Shown here: positions 11,154 through 22,317 of the stretch, in pieces
Numbering within the stretch: position 1 is the first letter of the stretch
How the letters are laid out: the number at the start of each line of letters is the position of its first letter
DNA from: Nitzschia sp. DOCU1
Taxonomy: Eukaryota; Bacillariophyta; Bacillariophyceae; Bacillariales; Bacillariaceae
Length of the DNA stretch: 64,000 nt
Direction of reading: 5' to 3'
Assembly (NCBI GenBank): GCA_951394045.1
Contig: OX595995.1
Coordinates: 2,108,001 to 2,172,000, forward strand
The notes under the pieces: model-generated
The model's database searches: none
What the model was told of the DNA's origin: nothing
Seen by the model: only the letters and a program-made list of their open reading frames with translations
Translations under genes and position numbers: made by a program

Positions 11154-13057
11154 ATGCCCATTGTTCAACAGCAACCAGTAATCCGTGCCGGTGTGGGGCG
11201 ACGACAAGTGGCAGCGGCGCGCTCCGCCCGACTCCGGCAAATTCTCGTGTGGACTTTGGTGGCCACCGTGGTCGTTTCGGTTGCGTTTATGCTCTTTGGG
11301 ACCTTGGACGATCCTTACGGTTATACTGTGGGGCAATCGCCGCTGTCGAGTCTACTGGATGAAGACGATGCTGCTGATGCTGATATTGCAAGTGAGTCAA
11401 CTACTCGCTACATGGCTGCTGCTCACGAGGAGGATTCGAACGATGGCGACGGAGACGAGGATGAGACGACGACGACGACCGCAAGGGTTCCGACTTTAAC
11501 AGCCGCATCATTAGCGACCACTACCATCAAGAACCAGCCACCGCCGCCGCTACCACCGCCACCAAAGAAATCGTCCCTCGCAAAACCGAAAGCAAAAGCA
11601 ATCGGTGGCATCGGCAATATTGCCACCGCCAATACCACCGGGGCAACAACAAACTCTTCGGCCGTTTTCAACGCCACCGCTACGGTGGCTCATGTCATTT
11701 CCTTCTTAACCTGTGGTGCCAGTGTGACTCAGAAATACAAGGATGCCATGCTAGTACTAAGACATTCCATTCACCAAACGAGTATTCACGCACAAAGGTC
11801 AAACTACAATTATCAAATGTATGCACTGGTAAATGCGGCAGAAGAAAGCAAGTGCCCGAAACATACTACATGGATTCAGCAAATGGGCTACACGCCCATC
11901 TTGCAACTCAATCCTGTCAACATTTCGCTAATTACGACCAATCCTCATTATCGAGATCATGTCGACAAAACAGGAGTCGTGGGCTCCACAGAATTGATCA
12001 AACTTTATGCGTATACATTGGTCGAACATCCAATCGTAGTACATTGGGATATTGATGTTATTGTATTGGTACGTCTTTTTGGCATCCGATCGTGCTTGCA
12101 CGAAAACATACTCAACCTCGCTCGTGCTCGTACGATACGAAGCAACCCATGGATGATTTATATGATAGCATGTTGTTTGGAAAAGATACACAACGTGGTC
12201 AACGAGCAAGATCGAGACTCGATATACAACAACCCCTACACCAACAACTCCCCGAAGAAATCGACGCCTTTTTTACTCGAGATATTGCCTTAGCGAAACC
12301 ATGGGAAGGTCGGCAAGTCGCACAAGGCGGATTCTTAGTTGCCAAAACAAGCTGGGAAGTTTTTGAAAAGTATCGGCAAGTCGTATTGGACGCAAACTTT
12401 TCGGCAAGTTGTGGGAATCATCATGGAGGATGGGGCGACTTGGGCTACGGATGTAAGATGGGCTCAATGCATTACCAGGGTGTCGTGGCATATTTCTATG
12501 ATTTCATTTATCCGCAAATGCAAAAACAAAGTGGCGGTAGGGGTGGCGCTGTCGAATTGGATGTTTGTAAATGGAATCAAGTTGCTCATACAGTATTGTA
12601 TGAAACACAACAAGGCGGTCCTCGAGACAAGTTCCTGGGATCGTGTCGACAATCTCCCATTTATGGGGGCTCAAAAGAACAAAATCGACCCGAATTTGGA
12701 GCCTGTCATGATTGTCGGATTTTGCCCGTAGAACAAACGAAAACGGTCCATTACACCGCATGCGCGAAGCCGTGGCAGTGTCGATACCAAGTATCTCTCA
12801 AGAAGTATCCAGTCGTAAATGCCACGACATGTGGATTGCTACAACGAGAATTCTATAAAACTCGCGAGGATTTGGAAGCCAAGCTGTTACCTCTGCTAGG
12901 ACGTGTCACAACACGCTACAAGGATCAAAAGGCTTTTCATCCGGAATACTTTTTTGGATATTGCGGTGTTTCGGGAGTCAATAATGAAAGAACTGTCTAT
13001 GTCAAAATGCCCGATTTTCCAAACGGATTTGAAATGAAGCAACTTTATGGATTTTGA
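11154..13057 (+). CDS. GT8-like glycosyltransferase, type II membrane protein, two exons
   Basis: Exon 1 is 11154-12068 and exon 2 is 12143-13057. The 74-bp intron (GTACGT donor, CTCAAC branch-like site, AAG acceptor) is phase 0; joining gives 609 residues. The start at 11154 places a signal-anchor (ILVWTLVATVVVSVAFML) at about residues 30-50; an in-frame ATG at 11094 is the alternative. A Thr/Pro/acidic stem follows. The catalytic part has the DXD motif D299-I-D301 (HWDIDVIVL) immediately before the intron, then QPMDDLYDSML as in glycogenin-like GT8 enzymes, a QGGFLVAK block, and a late H-Y-T-A-C-A-K-P-W metal-binding motif. The sugar donor is a nucleotide-hexose by family; the acceptor is unknown. 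A 70-bp piece of this gene (about 11710-11780) recurs at 45287. Confidence 0.85.
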
Positions 13058-13554
13058 GAATTCGATTCGTCATCATGATGAGGGACGGCGCACGGAAAAT
13101 GACAAAACACAGCAAGAATGCCAAGAAACAATGGACTTGATGCGAGAAAGCGCAGCCTGCCGTGGACACTATGTACTTCTACGACTGGCTAGTAAGTATG
13201 ATTCTCGCAAGGACAATAGTACAGGGCTGATGGAGTGGGTGTGGAAGTAACGAAGTAAAGACACTTCAAGTATTGAATGGAACAGACGGGAAACGTGTTG
13301 GATCTAGCATCCATCTCGGCACATCGCATCTATTCCACTTGACTGAACAGCATGACACACGAAATACTGTAGTCACCATTATCCGCATCAGTTCAGCATC
13401 CACGCCGCAAAAAGGAAATCGAATGTACTTGTGGTGTTGGTCTCGTCCCAATTCTTGTGTGGGGTTGTTCTTGATCATCATCAGCAGCTGAACGAATCAT
13501 CACTCTTCGTCATCTTCCATTTTTACCACAGCCCTGACAGTTGCACCGTCGTCA
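13058..13554. other. Intergenic, 3' flank of the GT8-like gene
   Basis: Small ORFs only, none with recognisable composition. Confidence 0.4.
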
Positions 13555-13852
13555 TTGTCATCGACGACGAGTCCTTCCTCCAAGAACTACAACCTGCTAC
13601 GTTACCGTACACGGCAAGGCATAAGGATGGAAATGTCGTCATTACCGTCATCTCGTCGATCCCCCAAATCTTCTCATGATTTGATTGTAGTCGGTGGAGG
13701 ATCGGCTGGTTTGACGGCCACCAAATTTGCTTCTCGCACCTTGAAAAAGACTTGTCTCTTGATTGAAGGACAAGCCTTAGGGGTACCTGGACGGGATCTT
13801 CCAGAGAGTCTTCAACATGTTACGAGTAGCGGCAGTCCAACGGAATGCAAAT
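13555..13852 (+). pseudogene. Truncated FAD/pyridine-nucleotide-disulfide oxidoreductase N-terminus
   Basis: After a Ser-rich leader, the reading frame gives HDLIVVGGGSAGL followed by TCLLIEGQALG, the dinucleotide-binding beta-alpha-beta fold of mercuric-reductase/dihydrolipoamide-dehydrogenase-like flavoproteins. The family should continue into the redox-active Cys pair (consensus G-D-C-x-x-x-G-C-V-P-S-K). Here a small deletion at about 13782 shifts the frame (TWTG is readable in another frame), and homology ends near 13852, where a Copia fragment on the other strand begins. Nothing of the FAD, NAD or dimerisation domains follows. This is a gene remnant cut by a transposon. Confidence 0.6.
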
Positions 13853-14640
13853 AACGGAGATAATAAGCAAGTTGCTTCAAACGCAAAGCATGGTTTTGGC
13901 CAATGAGCACCCCAGGGTTGGGGTTGCCACCAACCTGTCCTCCAGGACAACGAATGGTAGAACACAAATGATCAACATCATCATCGGTGAGTTGACAAAA
14001 CTCCTCAGGGTTGTCAAAACCCTGGTTTTTGACAGCGGTAGATTGGGCCCCATCAAAACCAAGGGTGGTCTCAAGGTAGTTACGAAAAGCCTCATCAGCA
14101 GCCATGTTGATCAAAGACGAACGATACGAGGGTACAGTAATGAAAGATCCTTCTGGTATCTTTTTGGAGGATTTTCAACATTTGCAAGATTGGCACACCA
14201 TCTCTCTGCTCGTCACACACTGTCGTGCAGTAGGCACGATAATGCCTGAAACGGCGTGACAGGACTAACAGGACTAAAGTAGACTAACAGGACTGGCTAT
14301 AACGCATAGCATATAACCTAACATACGTACGTACAAATATATACTGCCGACGGACGGACACAGAGGCCACGTGACGTCGTTGAGCATGCCGGATGGCACG
14401 CTTGCGCACAGAAAGTGCGACACACATATGGTCGGAGCGAGGCGACGACTATGTCTATCTTGATGCTAGTCTTGACGCTAGGCGTCAGGACCTAGGGTCA
14501 TGCTATAGATGTTAGAAGGTCATAGGATGCTAGGCGTCACTAACTAGAGCAGTCACAAAGAAACACAACACTGCTAGTTAGGGACGGGCATGTCTTACCT
14601 TCTTGACAACTATCTTGTCTACTAAGATATATAGTCGTGA
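13853..14640 (-). mobile_element. 5' fragment of a Copia-like retrotransposon (putative LTR/leader plus Gag start)
   Basis: On minus, an ORF starts at 14105 (MAADEAFRNYLETTLGF) and reads about 85 residues, ending ...LKQLAYYLRY. It has the L-x-x-x-D-D-V-D-x-L-C and PGGQVGGNPNPGV motifs that I associate with the first part of diatom Copia-like Gag proteins. Homology stops near 13853 at the oxidoreductase remnant. Upstream on minus, 14120-14640 is non-coding and carries a TATATA stretch and short direct repeats, as in an LTR and leader; exact LTR limits cannot be set because no second copy is present. Confidence 0.5.
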
Positions 14641-14698
14641 TCACGATCAGATGGGAAGATGGAGTCGATGCAATGATAGATCTAACTTTAAAATAGTC

Positions 14699-15074
14699 TC
14701 ACAATTTCCAAAAACAATCTACTGCAGTTTCTAGCCTAGTGCAGTCGAGCAAGACCGCACGTGCCATGTGGTAAGGACAATCGCTGATCAGCGCTCCACA
14801 GGGGTGCTTAAAAGGATACTTCATACGTTGCACATTTTTCTCTCGCAAATCCCCGATCGCAGGGCTTGTACTCAGGTGCGTCCACCAAGTTGGCGTGCAT
14901 GCCAGCCAGTTTTGCTGGGTCGGATGCAAAACACGAAATGATGACCATTGGCTTTCCTTTTTGCCTCTTTGCACCGAATCTCCTCAACATCATCATGGAG
15001 AAACAGATGTTGTCGTAGCCTTCCCAGGCTGTACGGAGACCTTGGGTCTGATAAACAATTAAATTCAGCAACAA
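14699..15074 (-). CDS. Unrecognised ORF remnants
   Basis: Overlapping minus-strand ORFs (15074-14808, then 14974-14699 in another frame) together give a plausible protein-like stretch (WEGYDNICFSMMMLRRF, GKPMVIISCFASDP). No family is recognised. Their position between Copia fragments suggests transposon debris or a decayed host gene. Confidence 0.25.
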
Positions 15075-15725
15075 GTGGTGGCCGATTCAAAAAAGATACG
15101 ATATGATAAAAGGTGGAGAAAATATCCCAGCATGCCCCCATGCCAGTTTCAAAGTTTTATTGCACCGCCGCCACCCCCGCTTCCGCTTCCGCCGGACTGG
15201 ATATTCTACGAATGCGTGGAGGTTATGTGCCACCGACCATATGAGCGTATGCGGGCACTGGAGATGCGAACGCGTGGAACCTTATGTGCCATCCGATGAT
15301 TGGCCAGAAAAGTCGAACTTTTGCGCTCTGACCACAAAGAATGGAGCAGGCGCATGGAAATATTTGCCTTTTCAGTTGATGAAAGACGGTTGATCGGAAA
15401 ACGAAATTATGCATTATTCTATGATGCGATAGAATGCGGTATTGGGCGGAGAGGCGTCTACGACTAAGGCGAACCCACATCAGAACAAAACCAGTCATAG
15501 CGGTCATGGGTTTTGTTGCGGGTGACAATCAATTCTTCCGAAGACTGACCGAATAAAACACTCCCCTCAAATGGCATGGTGAGGGCCAATGATGTTTGCT
15601 ATGGGACTATGAAACGATGATATGATGATAAGGATAGTTGGGCAGGAAAAATAACCTCCCTTGTTGGTGGTTCGGCCATGACGGACCTACATCCACCTCG
15701 TCAGTGGTTCGGCCAAAGGCAAGAC
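15075..15725. other. Spacer between transposon fragments
   Basis: No supported gene. The part next to 15726 is the downstream flank of the Copia pol fragment on minus and may include remains of its 3' LTR. Confidence 0.35.
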
Positions 15726-16750
15726 CTATTCCACTGAGGCGTTGCTCTGGTCGGGAGCGAGATGATGCAATAGCATCCGAATGAAGCCAGTACGTTTCTC
15801 CCCTGAAGGTAGCAGCTTCGTAAGGAGATTGGCTGGGTCTTGATGCGTGTTGATGTAGGCAGTGCGCCATTCATCCCGGGCAACTCCTTCCCGAATATGA
15901 TGGTATGCAATACTCTCAGACTTCTTCTTCAAGGTTGAGTCTGGAACCGTGGTATTGCAAAGAACGGACTTGTTGTCTCCATAGACATACACAGGCTCGT
16001 TGCAGGGAATTCCCATCATCCTGAGCTTGTAGCAAAGTCCACAGAGATATTCGGTACACTGCTTCATCGCGGTAAACTCGGATCCAAACGAGCTCATCTC
16101 CACACTGGTTTGCTTTCGGGACATCCAGTATACGAGTGCACTGTTTAGAAACACGAGGAAACCGGTCCTTGATTTTCGTGTCATTGAGTCAGTAGCGTGG
16201 TCGGCATCGACAAAGGCACGAAGAATAAATCCAAATCCGCGAGGTTGCGGCATGTTCACTGGTAACTCCTCCTTCTCGAAACTCATCTCCGATGCTGACC
16301 AGTCCTTTCGTTCAAACAAACTGCGGTCAATTTCTGGTTCTGACGGATCAAACACCAACTCAGCGTTGTGGTGCTTCTTGAGATAACCAAATATTCGCAG
16401 TACTTGCTCCAGATGTCCTTCTCGTGGGAGAGCAAGGTGGGAAGACATCATGGAGACTTCGCAGCATATATTGACTCGACCCAATTCAACAATCCACCAA
16501 AGCACACCTATCAACGATTGATAGTAAGCCGCATCCTTTTCTCCAAGTTCAGGTGAAACATCAACCTGGGGTCGATAATTCGAGGATAGTGGGGCCGTAG
16601 CGTTGCCTGGAAGTGGCAGCTTTGAATTTGCTTTCAACTGCTCCTCAACGTTCTTTACAGATGCCTGCACATACTGGGAAGATCCGAATGCAGTGGTGGT
16701 GGTTTCCTTTTCTTGTAACAAGATAAGGAAGGTTCTCCCAGGAAGGGGAA
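15726..16750 (-). mobile_element. Copia pol 3' fragment (end of RT plus RNase H)
   Basis: A 331-residue minus-strand ORF (16721-15726) covers the end of Copia reverse transcriptase and the whole RNase H: SLIGVLWWIVELGRVNICCEVS, FVDADHATD, SRTGFLVFLN, a YGDNKSVL motif and DPANLLTKLLPSGE near the end. It closely resembles the fragment at 29750-30820, block by block, so both come from one family. The Gag, protease, integrase and RT core are missing; homology starts abruptly near 16750. No LTR pair or target duplication is visible. Confidence 0.8.
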
Positions 16751-17205
16751 GAATACATCTATGCCTCCGCCACGTGTGCTATACATGAAATGATGTCATA
16801 AATTAATTCTCTGTAAATGCCAATGCATGCCAGTGTGCTCAACAGCTAAATGAATTTATTCCGCTGGTTACATACATTCATCTTAATAAAGTATCCGTTC
16901 TCACTACTCCGTTTTAGTACAGTATTGGGTCTTGTATTCTCCATATCTTCTACATTGGGCAATAGAACATCAGCCTTTGGCACGTATACACGAAATTTTT
17001 TTAGCATGGACGTAGCAAGCACCCATACTTCACCCTCTAGCATAGGCGTTCACCTGGCCCATGCCTCATGGCAATGCTAATGACCCGTTGGACCCTTACG
17101 GAATACAAGAACACCGCGCATCCCCGTCTGACAAATTTGTTGGGAGCGATACATGTGGTTTGTGAGCTCGCTCGCCTTTTGTTGTTAAGTAATAGTATCC
17201 GTTGA
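16751..17205. other. Spacer between Copia and Harbinger-like fragments
   Basis: A 65-codon minus ORF (17043-16846, KKFRVYVPKADVLLPNVEDM) looks protein-like but matches nothing I know. The rest is non-coding. Confidence 0.3.
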
Positions 17206-17817
17206 GTGGAAAAATTACTCATGGCGCTGTACCAGATCAGGAAATACCTGAAGGATAAAGAAAGGTCTAAAATCTTTGACATGGCCGAGAATCTTTCCCA
17301 AGAATGGGTCTGGTTTTTGTTAGAAAAGATCCAGGCTTTGAAGGGTCTTAAGATTAAGTGGCCAGAGGACTGTGAGGATATATGGATTGGCACTGTTGAC
17401 GGTACACACAGCGAAACCCACAAGTTCAAGCACCCAGAGTTTTTGCTTGATAAGGCGTACTTTAGCCACAAGCACGGCGGTCCCGGAATTACCTATGAGC
17501 TCGGAATCTTGTTGTGCCACCAGCAGCTTATTTGGATGAACGGAGGTTTCAAGGCTGGTAACAATGATGTCCAGATATTTTCCCAGGGTGGGTTAAAAGA
17601 AAAGTTGGAAGCATCGGGCAAGCGGATGATTGGTGACCGCGGCTACCAAGGGCACCAGGCAGTCATCAGTACTCCAAATGACGCCAGTGACTCTAGGCCA
17701 GTTTGCAAGCTCAAATCCTGCGCGTTGAAATGCCATGAGAAGTTTAATGGGTACACAAAGTGTTACGAATTGATCAAGAGATCCGTACGGCAAAGTATCT
17801 TCATACTTGTGCTGTGA
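17206..17817 (+). pseudogene. Harbinger/PIF-like DDE transposase fragment
   Basis: The 203-residue ORF has the layout of DDE_4-type transposases: KLLMALYQIRKY, WVWFLLEKIQALK, then the first catalytic Asp in GTVDGTH, an HPEFLLDKAYFSHK block, LIWMNGGFKAG, the second Asp in GDRGYQGH, and a candidate catalytic Glu in KCHEKFNGYTK. All three acidic residues survive, yet both ends are missing: no N-terminal helix-turn-helix part or start codon upstream of 17206, and the C-terminus goes out of frame at about 17780. No terminal inverted repeats are visible. Confidence 0.7.
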
Positions 17818-17962
17818 AAGGCAAGAAGAAACCTAGTGACTGGTAGCGCAACAAGAGCATTAAGATAGTAGAAAGACGACCGTCGTGTCAGTTGAATAAG
17901 CATCTGGCAGTTAGTACTAGCAACTACTACTAGTATAAGTCCCCACAAAGTTGTAAAAGACA

Positions 17963-18241
17963 CGTTGCTTCCATTTCTTCTCATTGCTAGAGTTGATGCT
18001 ATATTCTTCATTATGGCAGTAATGCATTGCTTCCATTTCTTCCTCTTGCCAGAGTTGATGCAATCTTCATTATGGAAGTGAAGTCTTCAAAGTTGCCGAA
18101 GCATCTCATGTGACGATGGCCATTCTTCATGTAGTAGAGCGCCATCAGTAATTTTTTCCAGTCACGATCCTGGGGCTCAAGGTATGCTGCAGCAAGATTG
18201 GTCATTTGTAGACCATACCAACAGTATTTCTGACCATCCAT
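17963..18241 (-). pseudogene. Second, inverted fragment of the Harbinger-like transposase N-region
   Basis: On minus, 18241-18011 encodes a segment with DWKKLLMALYYMKN, matching the start of the plus-strand fragment at 17206 (KLLMALYQIRKY). The downstream part contains a tandem duplication of roughly 55 bp (17965-18075, twice reading IASTLAxxRNGSN). It is a decayed, opposite-orientation relative of the 17206 copy. Confidence 0.5.
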
Positions 18242-18254
18242 CCTCTAAACCCAA

Positions 18255-19980
18255 ATGAGTAACCAGGTGCTGGACCCGCGTAGCAAAAGCTACCAGGGCT
18301 ACGCTCACACAAATGCGTGGAACAGGCTCAAGGTGACAAACAACTTCCGGGGATACCAAAAGATTCCCCAGGGACTGTTGCCCTACTGCTTCCGATGCAA
18401 CCGAGCGGAATCCCACGACTACAGCAACCCCAACCAATGACCAAAGGACGACGATCGACCATGGCCCTCCGAGCGATTTGCTTGACCTTTCGACCATTCC
18501 CCTAACGACCCCGCCCAAAGGGAAACGGAAACAACAATCCAAGAACCGAGAGGACGCCCCGGAGAAACCAGAGGAAAAGAGAGCGGACCGAAAGGCCACT
18601 CCAGCGAAAAGTTCTGCAAATTCAAAAATTTCAGCCCCTCTACACACGAAGCGTTGCTGCAGCTGCAACAGGACTTTAAAGTGTAGTGCTGCAAGATGGT
18701 GTGAATGCCGCCGTGCCAACTGTGAATGCAGCAATTGCCGGGGTTCTGGAAAAAATTGCGGAAATTTGCATTGCCTCCAACTGGCGACAGAATTGTTTTG
18801 CACCCCCACATCTGACTCCCCACAGTCGGACGCGACAACACCCTCCGAGTCGGAAAATTCAAAACAATCTGCCGAATACTCCCCAACAGGATCATCCTTC
18901 GATCCAACAAACATGGAAACAACAGGAACCAATCTGGAGCCAGTTGTGGAAACAACGGAGGGAGAACAGGCCCCGGCACGAAATCTTGACGGACAATTTG
19001 GGTCCAGCGACTCAAATAACACAACAACGACAAATACCGATGGCCGACCACATCCCACTCAACAACCGGAGAACGGAGACTTGCCTGGCGCTACCATTAG
19101 TGTGGCCAATGCTCGCTTGGATATGGTTTTTGGCGACCACATCCATGAGAACGATGGCACACACCTGAATGGAGGCGTCACGGACAACCCACTCTGGCAG
19201 GGGCACTGGCGACGGCTACTACCCTACCCCTCAAAAGTCTACGATCTTCCTAATGGATCCGTTGGCAAGCGGTTCATTACGATGATTAGCGACGAATTAG
19301 AGGGTGTGTTGAGCAGGAAGTGGAACTCTGAGAGATTCCTAGTCTTTGCCATGGTCATTCTCCAACGGCAGAGCGATGTAAAAGGCGGCAAGGACATCAA
19401 ACCGCGTCTCTCAAAGAGAATGGACGAATGGAAACGCGGCAACCACCAGGCGCTCGTAGAGGACACAGTCCGCACGATGGAAGCCAACCTGTCCAACATC
19501 CAAGGCCTTTCAACCCCGGAGCAACGCGCCAAAATCTTCAACATGAAGGTACTCCGGGGCGATATTCGTGGAGCAGTCCGATATTTGACGGACCGAGAGC
19601 AAAGCGGCATCCTCTACCCCGACGACTTCAACGAAAAGACAGGGAAACGCGTCGAGCAAGTCCTGGCAGAGAAGCACCCTGATCCGAGGGAACCGGGCTT
19701 TGCCGCCATGCAAGAATATCAAACCATCCCACAGCTCATTGACCTGGACACCACAGCCAACACGGTTGAAGCGGTGTCCAGGAAAATGAGTGGCGGAGGA
19801 GGACTGGTGGGCTAGACGCAATCTACCTGAAAACCATGCTCCTCCGCCACGGCCAAGCTAGTCAGCGCCTCAGACAAGCATGCGCCGACTTTGCCGGATG
19901 GATGGCCGATGACTACTGGGCGGTCTATCGGGCCCTCATGAGCGGCCGACTGGTGGCGCTGGACAAGTGCCCAGGGTCTC
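18255..19980 (+). mobile_element. 5' part of an RT-type retroelement with Cys-rich N-terminal domain, truncated
   Basis: The main ORF (18478-19815, 445 residues) has a Cys cluster at about residues 60-100 (CCSCNRTLKC, CECRRANCECSNC), a disordered Thr/Ser/Asn linker, then a helical part (RAKIFNMKVLRGDIRGAVRYLTDREQSG). After a one-base frameshift near 19808 the product continues in another frame through LRHGQASQRLRQA and YRALMSGRLVALDKCPG. That end is the lead-in of a reverse-transcriptase domain as I recall it from related eukaryotic elements. Homology stops at about 19978, so RT itself is missing. A short ORF at 18255-18440 may be an upstream part. The exact class (non-LTR or tyrosine-recombinase type) is not decidable here. 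Confidence 0.55.
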
Positions 19981-21051
19981 AAGCTCGAATTGTTTGGGAG
20001 TGAGTTGTTAGTCAAGGACATTACACAGGATGATCTGGACCCAGAAACAATGAAGGTCCTCTACGATGGATCGGGTCAGTCACTACCAGAAAGAGATCGG
20101 GCGGGCCGGTTGATTAGTATTTCCTTTTTGCATCAAGCCGAAATCAGTGTGGAAGCCAAGTTGCGACGAGCCTTTTATGGAATCATGTTCCAAACCGAGG
20201 ATGAACAGACACAGCGCATGGGATGTGTGGGAATCAGCTATGTAGTGGGCGACAGGTGGACCTTTGCCACGTGGGCCCATCGGAGAGAATGGAATTCAAA
20301 ACTAGCAACGTTATGCAATGCACTACCCATTCGCTACAATGCCACGCATTTCTGTCACGACTCGCTGGGGTGGAAATCCTTATTTGCAATCTTCAAGATT
20401 GCAGCAACCATGTCTACTCGAGTGCGGATACGAGAGCATTACGGGAGTCAGTCAGAGATTTTGTTCAGTCTTGGAACCTTTGGGATTCCTACCTCTAACT
20501 TTCCTTTGGCGGAGGATGGGACGAGGTTGATAGACGCTCATGTCGACAAGTTGAGCAAACGCAGAGTGTTGGAGCGGCTGCGCAAGCAAAACCAGACAAA
20601 AGATGAGCAGCGATTCGTTGGCACTTCGATTAAGGGGAGTGATAGCAACGTTCCCCAGCCATTGGCTCGGGTTGGTATTCCAGGGAGAAGCGATGTTTTA
20701 CTAGGACGCGGTAAGGCGTGCTATCACCACGTTGGCAACCTTCGATTACGAAACTGGATCGAATTTCGAAGTGCGGATTATGAAGCTGCTGGGTATTGCG
20801 ACAAGCAACGGATCAGCGGCGAAATTGTTGAGCTCGTGAAGGAAACGACCGGACGGTTTTTGAAAGACGACGGCGCTGGATGGATCGAGGTAGAGGATAG
20901 TGTCGCCAAGAAGAAAGTCGCCCATGCCTTCCGCACTTTGAGAGGCAATTCTAGGAGCACTGGTGCTGAAAATAAGTGCACCACCACGGATGGGCAAAGC
21001 GCAGGCAACCCCGCGATCAAGGGCACGAAGAGGAATCGTTCGAAACAATAA
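19942..21051 (+). CDS. DUF6824 protein with CRAL-TRIO-like N-part, 5' end lost to a retroelement
   Basis: The frame opens at 19942 after a stop and has its first ATG at 20050 (334 residues to the stop). N-terminal 170 residues: AFYGIMFQTEDE, then WNSKLATLCNALPIRYNATHFCHDS, then EHYGSQSEILFSLGTFGIPTSNFPL, the layout of the CRAL-TRIO-like part found in many diatom proteins. From about residue 215: SDVLLGRGKACYHHVGNLRLRNWIEF, then GRFLKDD and VAHAFRTLR, the DUF6824 signature. The RT-element fragment abuts directly at 19978-19980, with no intergenic space, so the original start and promoter are probably gone. Expression as a shortened protein is possible. Function of DUF6824 is unknown. Confidence 0.7.
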   Translation, partial: AADWWRWTSAQGLKLELFGSELLVKDITQDDLDPETMKVLYDGSGQSLPERDRAGRLISISFLHQAEISVEAKLRRAFYGIMFQTEDEQTQRMGCVGISYVVGDRWTFATWAHRREWNSKLATLCNALPIRYNATHFCHDSLGWKSLFAIFKIAATMSTRVRIREHYGSQSEILFSLGTFGIPTSNFPLAEDGTRLIDAHVDKLSKRRVLERLRKQNQTKDEQRFVGTSIKGSDSNVPQPLARVGIPGRSDVLLGRGKACYHHVGNLRLRNWIEFRSADYEAAGYCDKQRISGEIVELVKETTGRFLKDDGAGWIEVEDSVAKKKVAHAFRTLRGNSRSTGAENKCTTTDGQSAGNPAIKGTKRNRSKQ

Positions 21052-21420
21052 TGCTTTCGGCGTGATAGACGCTAACTAGGAAGCCAAGACGAGCAGCGCT
21101 GCGGCAAACGAAGAGATCGCCCCTCTTAGACCGTCAAGGTAGCTGCTGCCTTGATAGTGCGCACCCCGCGCCTTTTAAACTATTAGAATCATTGGCCATC
21201 TGTAGGATGGCACCAACGCGGGGTCACGTCTCCTTACGAGCCATTTTGTCTATCTTCTACTATCTATCGATCGGTCCTATCTTCTTTACCAGGTTCCACG
21301 TGTCATGACGCTGGACCTGGGCATGACGAAGGACTAGAGAGGAGGAGTCGTGGTATGACTAGTATAATCTCGATTGGGATAGTTATGAATGGGAAAGATG
21401 GAGAAAATCCTTGTTGTTGA
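21052..21420. other. Intergenic, 3' flank of the DUF6824 gene
   Basis: No supported gene or repeat. Confidence 0.4.
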
Positions 21421-21496
21421 TGGATGATGAAGCACGCCAACCTCCCGAAAACGAGAAAGAAGAAAGGCAATAAAAACAAGAAGAGGAACAAGAACC

Positions 21497-21612
21497 AGAA
21501 GACAAGAGTCCGAAGCCAAGCGGGCAAGTGTATATACTTTTCCGGAAATACCTTGGTGCAAAATACGGGAACATCAAGAAGACAAAGAGACCAGCTAACA
21601 TATAGAACATCT
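21497..21612 (+). pseudogene. Duplicated 3' tail of a GT49 gene
   Basis: About 115 bp match the last codons, stop region and first 3' flank of the GT49 gene at 33465-34721 (34618-34735). Shared blocks include GACAAGAGTCCGAAGC, GGGCAAGTGTAT, TTTTCCGGAAATACCTT and GCAAAATACGGGAA. A short deletion and substitutions put it out of frame. It is a gene-fragment copy 13 kb away from its relative. Confidence 0.75.
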
Positions 21613-22317
21613 TGGTATGCCTCCCTCTTGCTTATGGGTCCAATGCTGTTTCCCCGGACTATCCGCAAAAAAGAGAACGGCAGCGGCTCTTTATTCCTGG
21701 GTGGAAATTGGGATTTTTTCCTATACTTCCATGCCTACAACCACAACATGAAGTCTACATTGTTTTATAGTTTTCCACCCTATCAGTATGTTGATTATGG
21801 AGACACGTTGCACCAACAATTTTACCATGATGAACCACGACCCTATCCTTCATCGCAACAACTCCGAGCAAGGCAATCATTCGCATCACGCTCATGTGAT
21901 GGCAACGACGACTACCGAAGACTCTTCGCCTGTCAGCAAAAGCAGCAACGTTCTGGAATGTCAAAGTTTGGATTGACGGCAATGGCGGCGGAGTAGTGAA
22001 GACGAAAAAGACATTGGCCCTCCGGCAGCTGCGTTCGTCTATCACTCGTTAGTATCGCAATTGAGCCAAAAAGAAACGTCCCAGCAAGTTGCACGATTGA
22101 AATGAAAATGAAGGCATCTCCTTCAAACATTCCAAAGTCCAAGGAAAGGTACAGCTCTTGAAGCTGTTTGCAGCTTTCAGCCATTATTAGTACCCTGCGA
22201 GCGAGAAGAATCATTGCTTTGCAATCAAAAGATCAAGGTTCACTTCTTCACGTGATCATGATCTATATTACTCTTGACAACAAGCTCGACCGAGATCAAT
22301 GGCGGTTATCAACAGCA
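21613..22317. other. Intergenic, 3' flank of GT92
   Basis: Short ORFs without recognisable composition. No repeat seen. Confidence 0.35.

Noticed and set aside
12092..12142. Separate start codon at 12092 for the second half of the GT8-like gene
   Set aside because: The stretch before 12143 is better read as a 74-bp intron. Splicing joins the DXD motif to QPMDD in frame, as the family demands.
18177..19058. 293-codon minus-strand ORF opposite the RT-type element
   Set aside because: It mirrors the plus-strand coding frame that has the Cys cluster and RT lead-in. Its own sequence is low in recognisable motifs.
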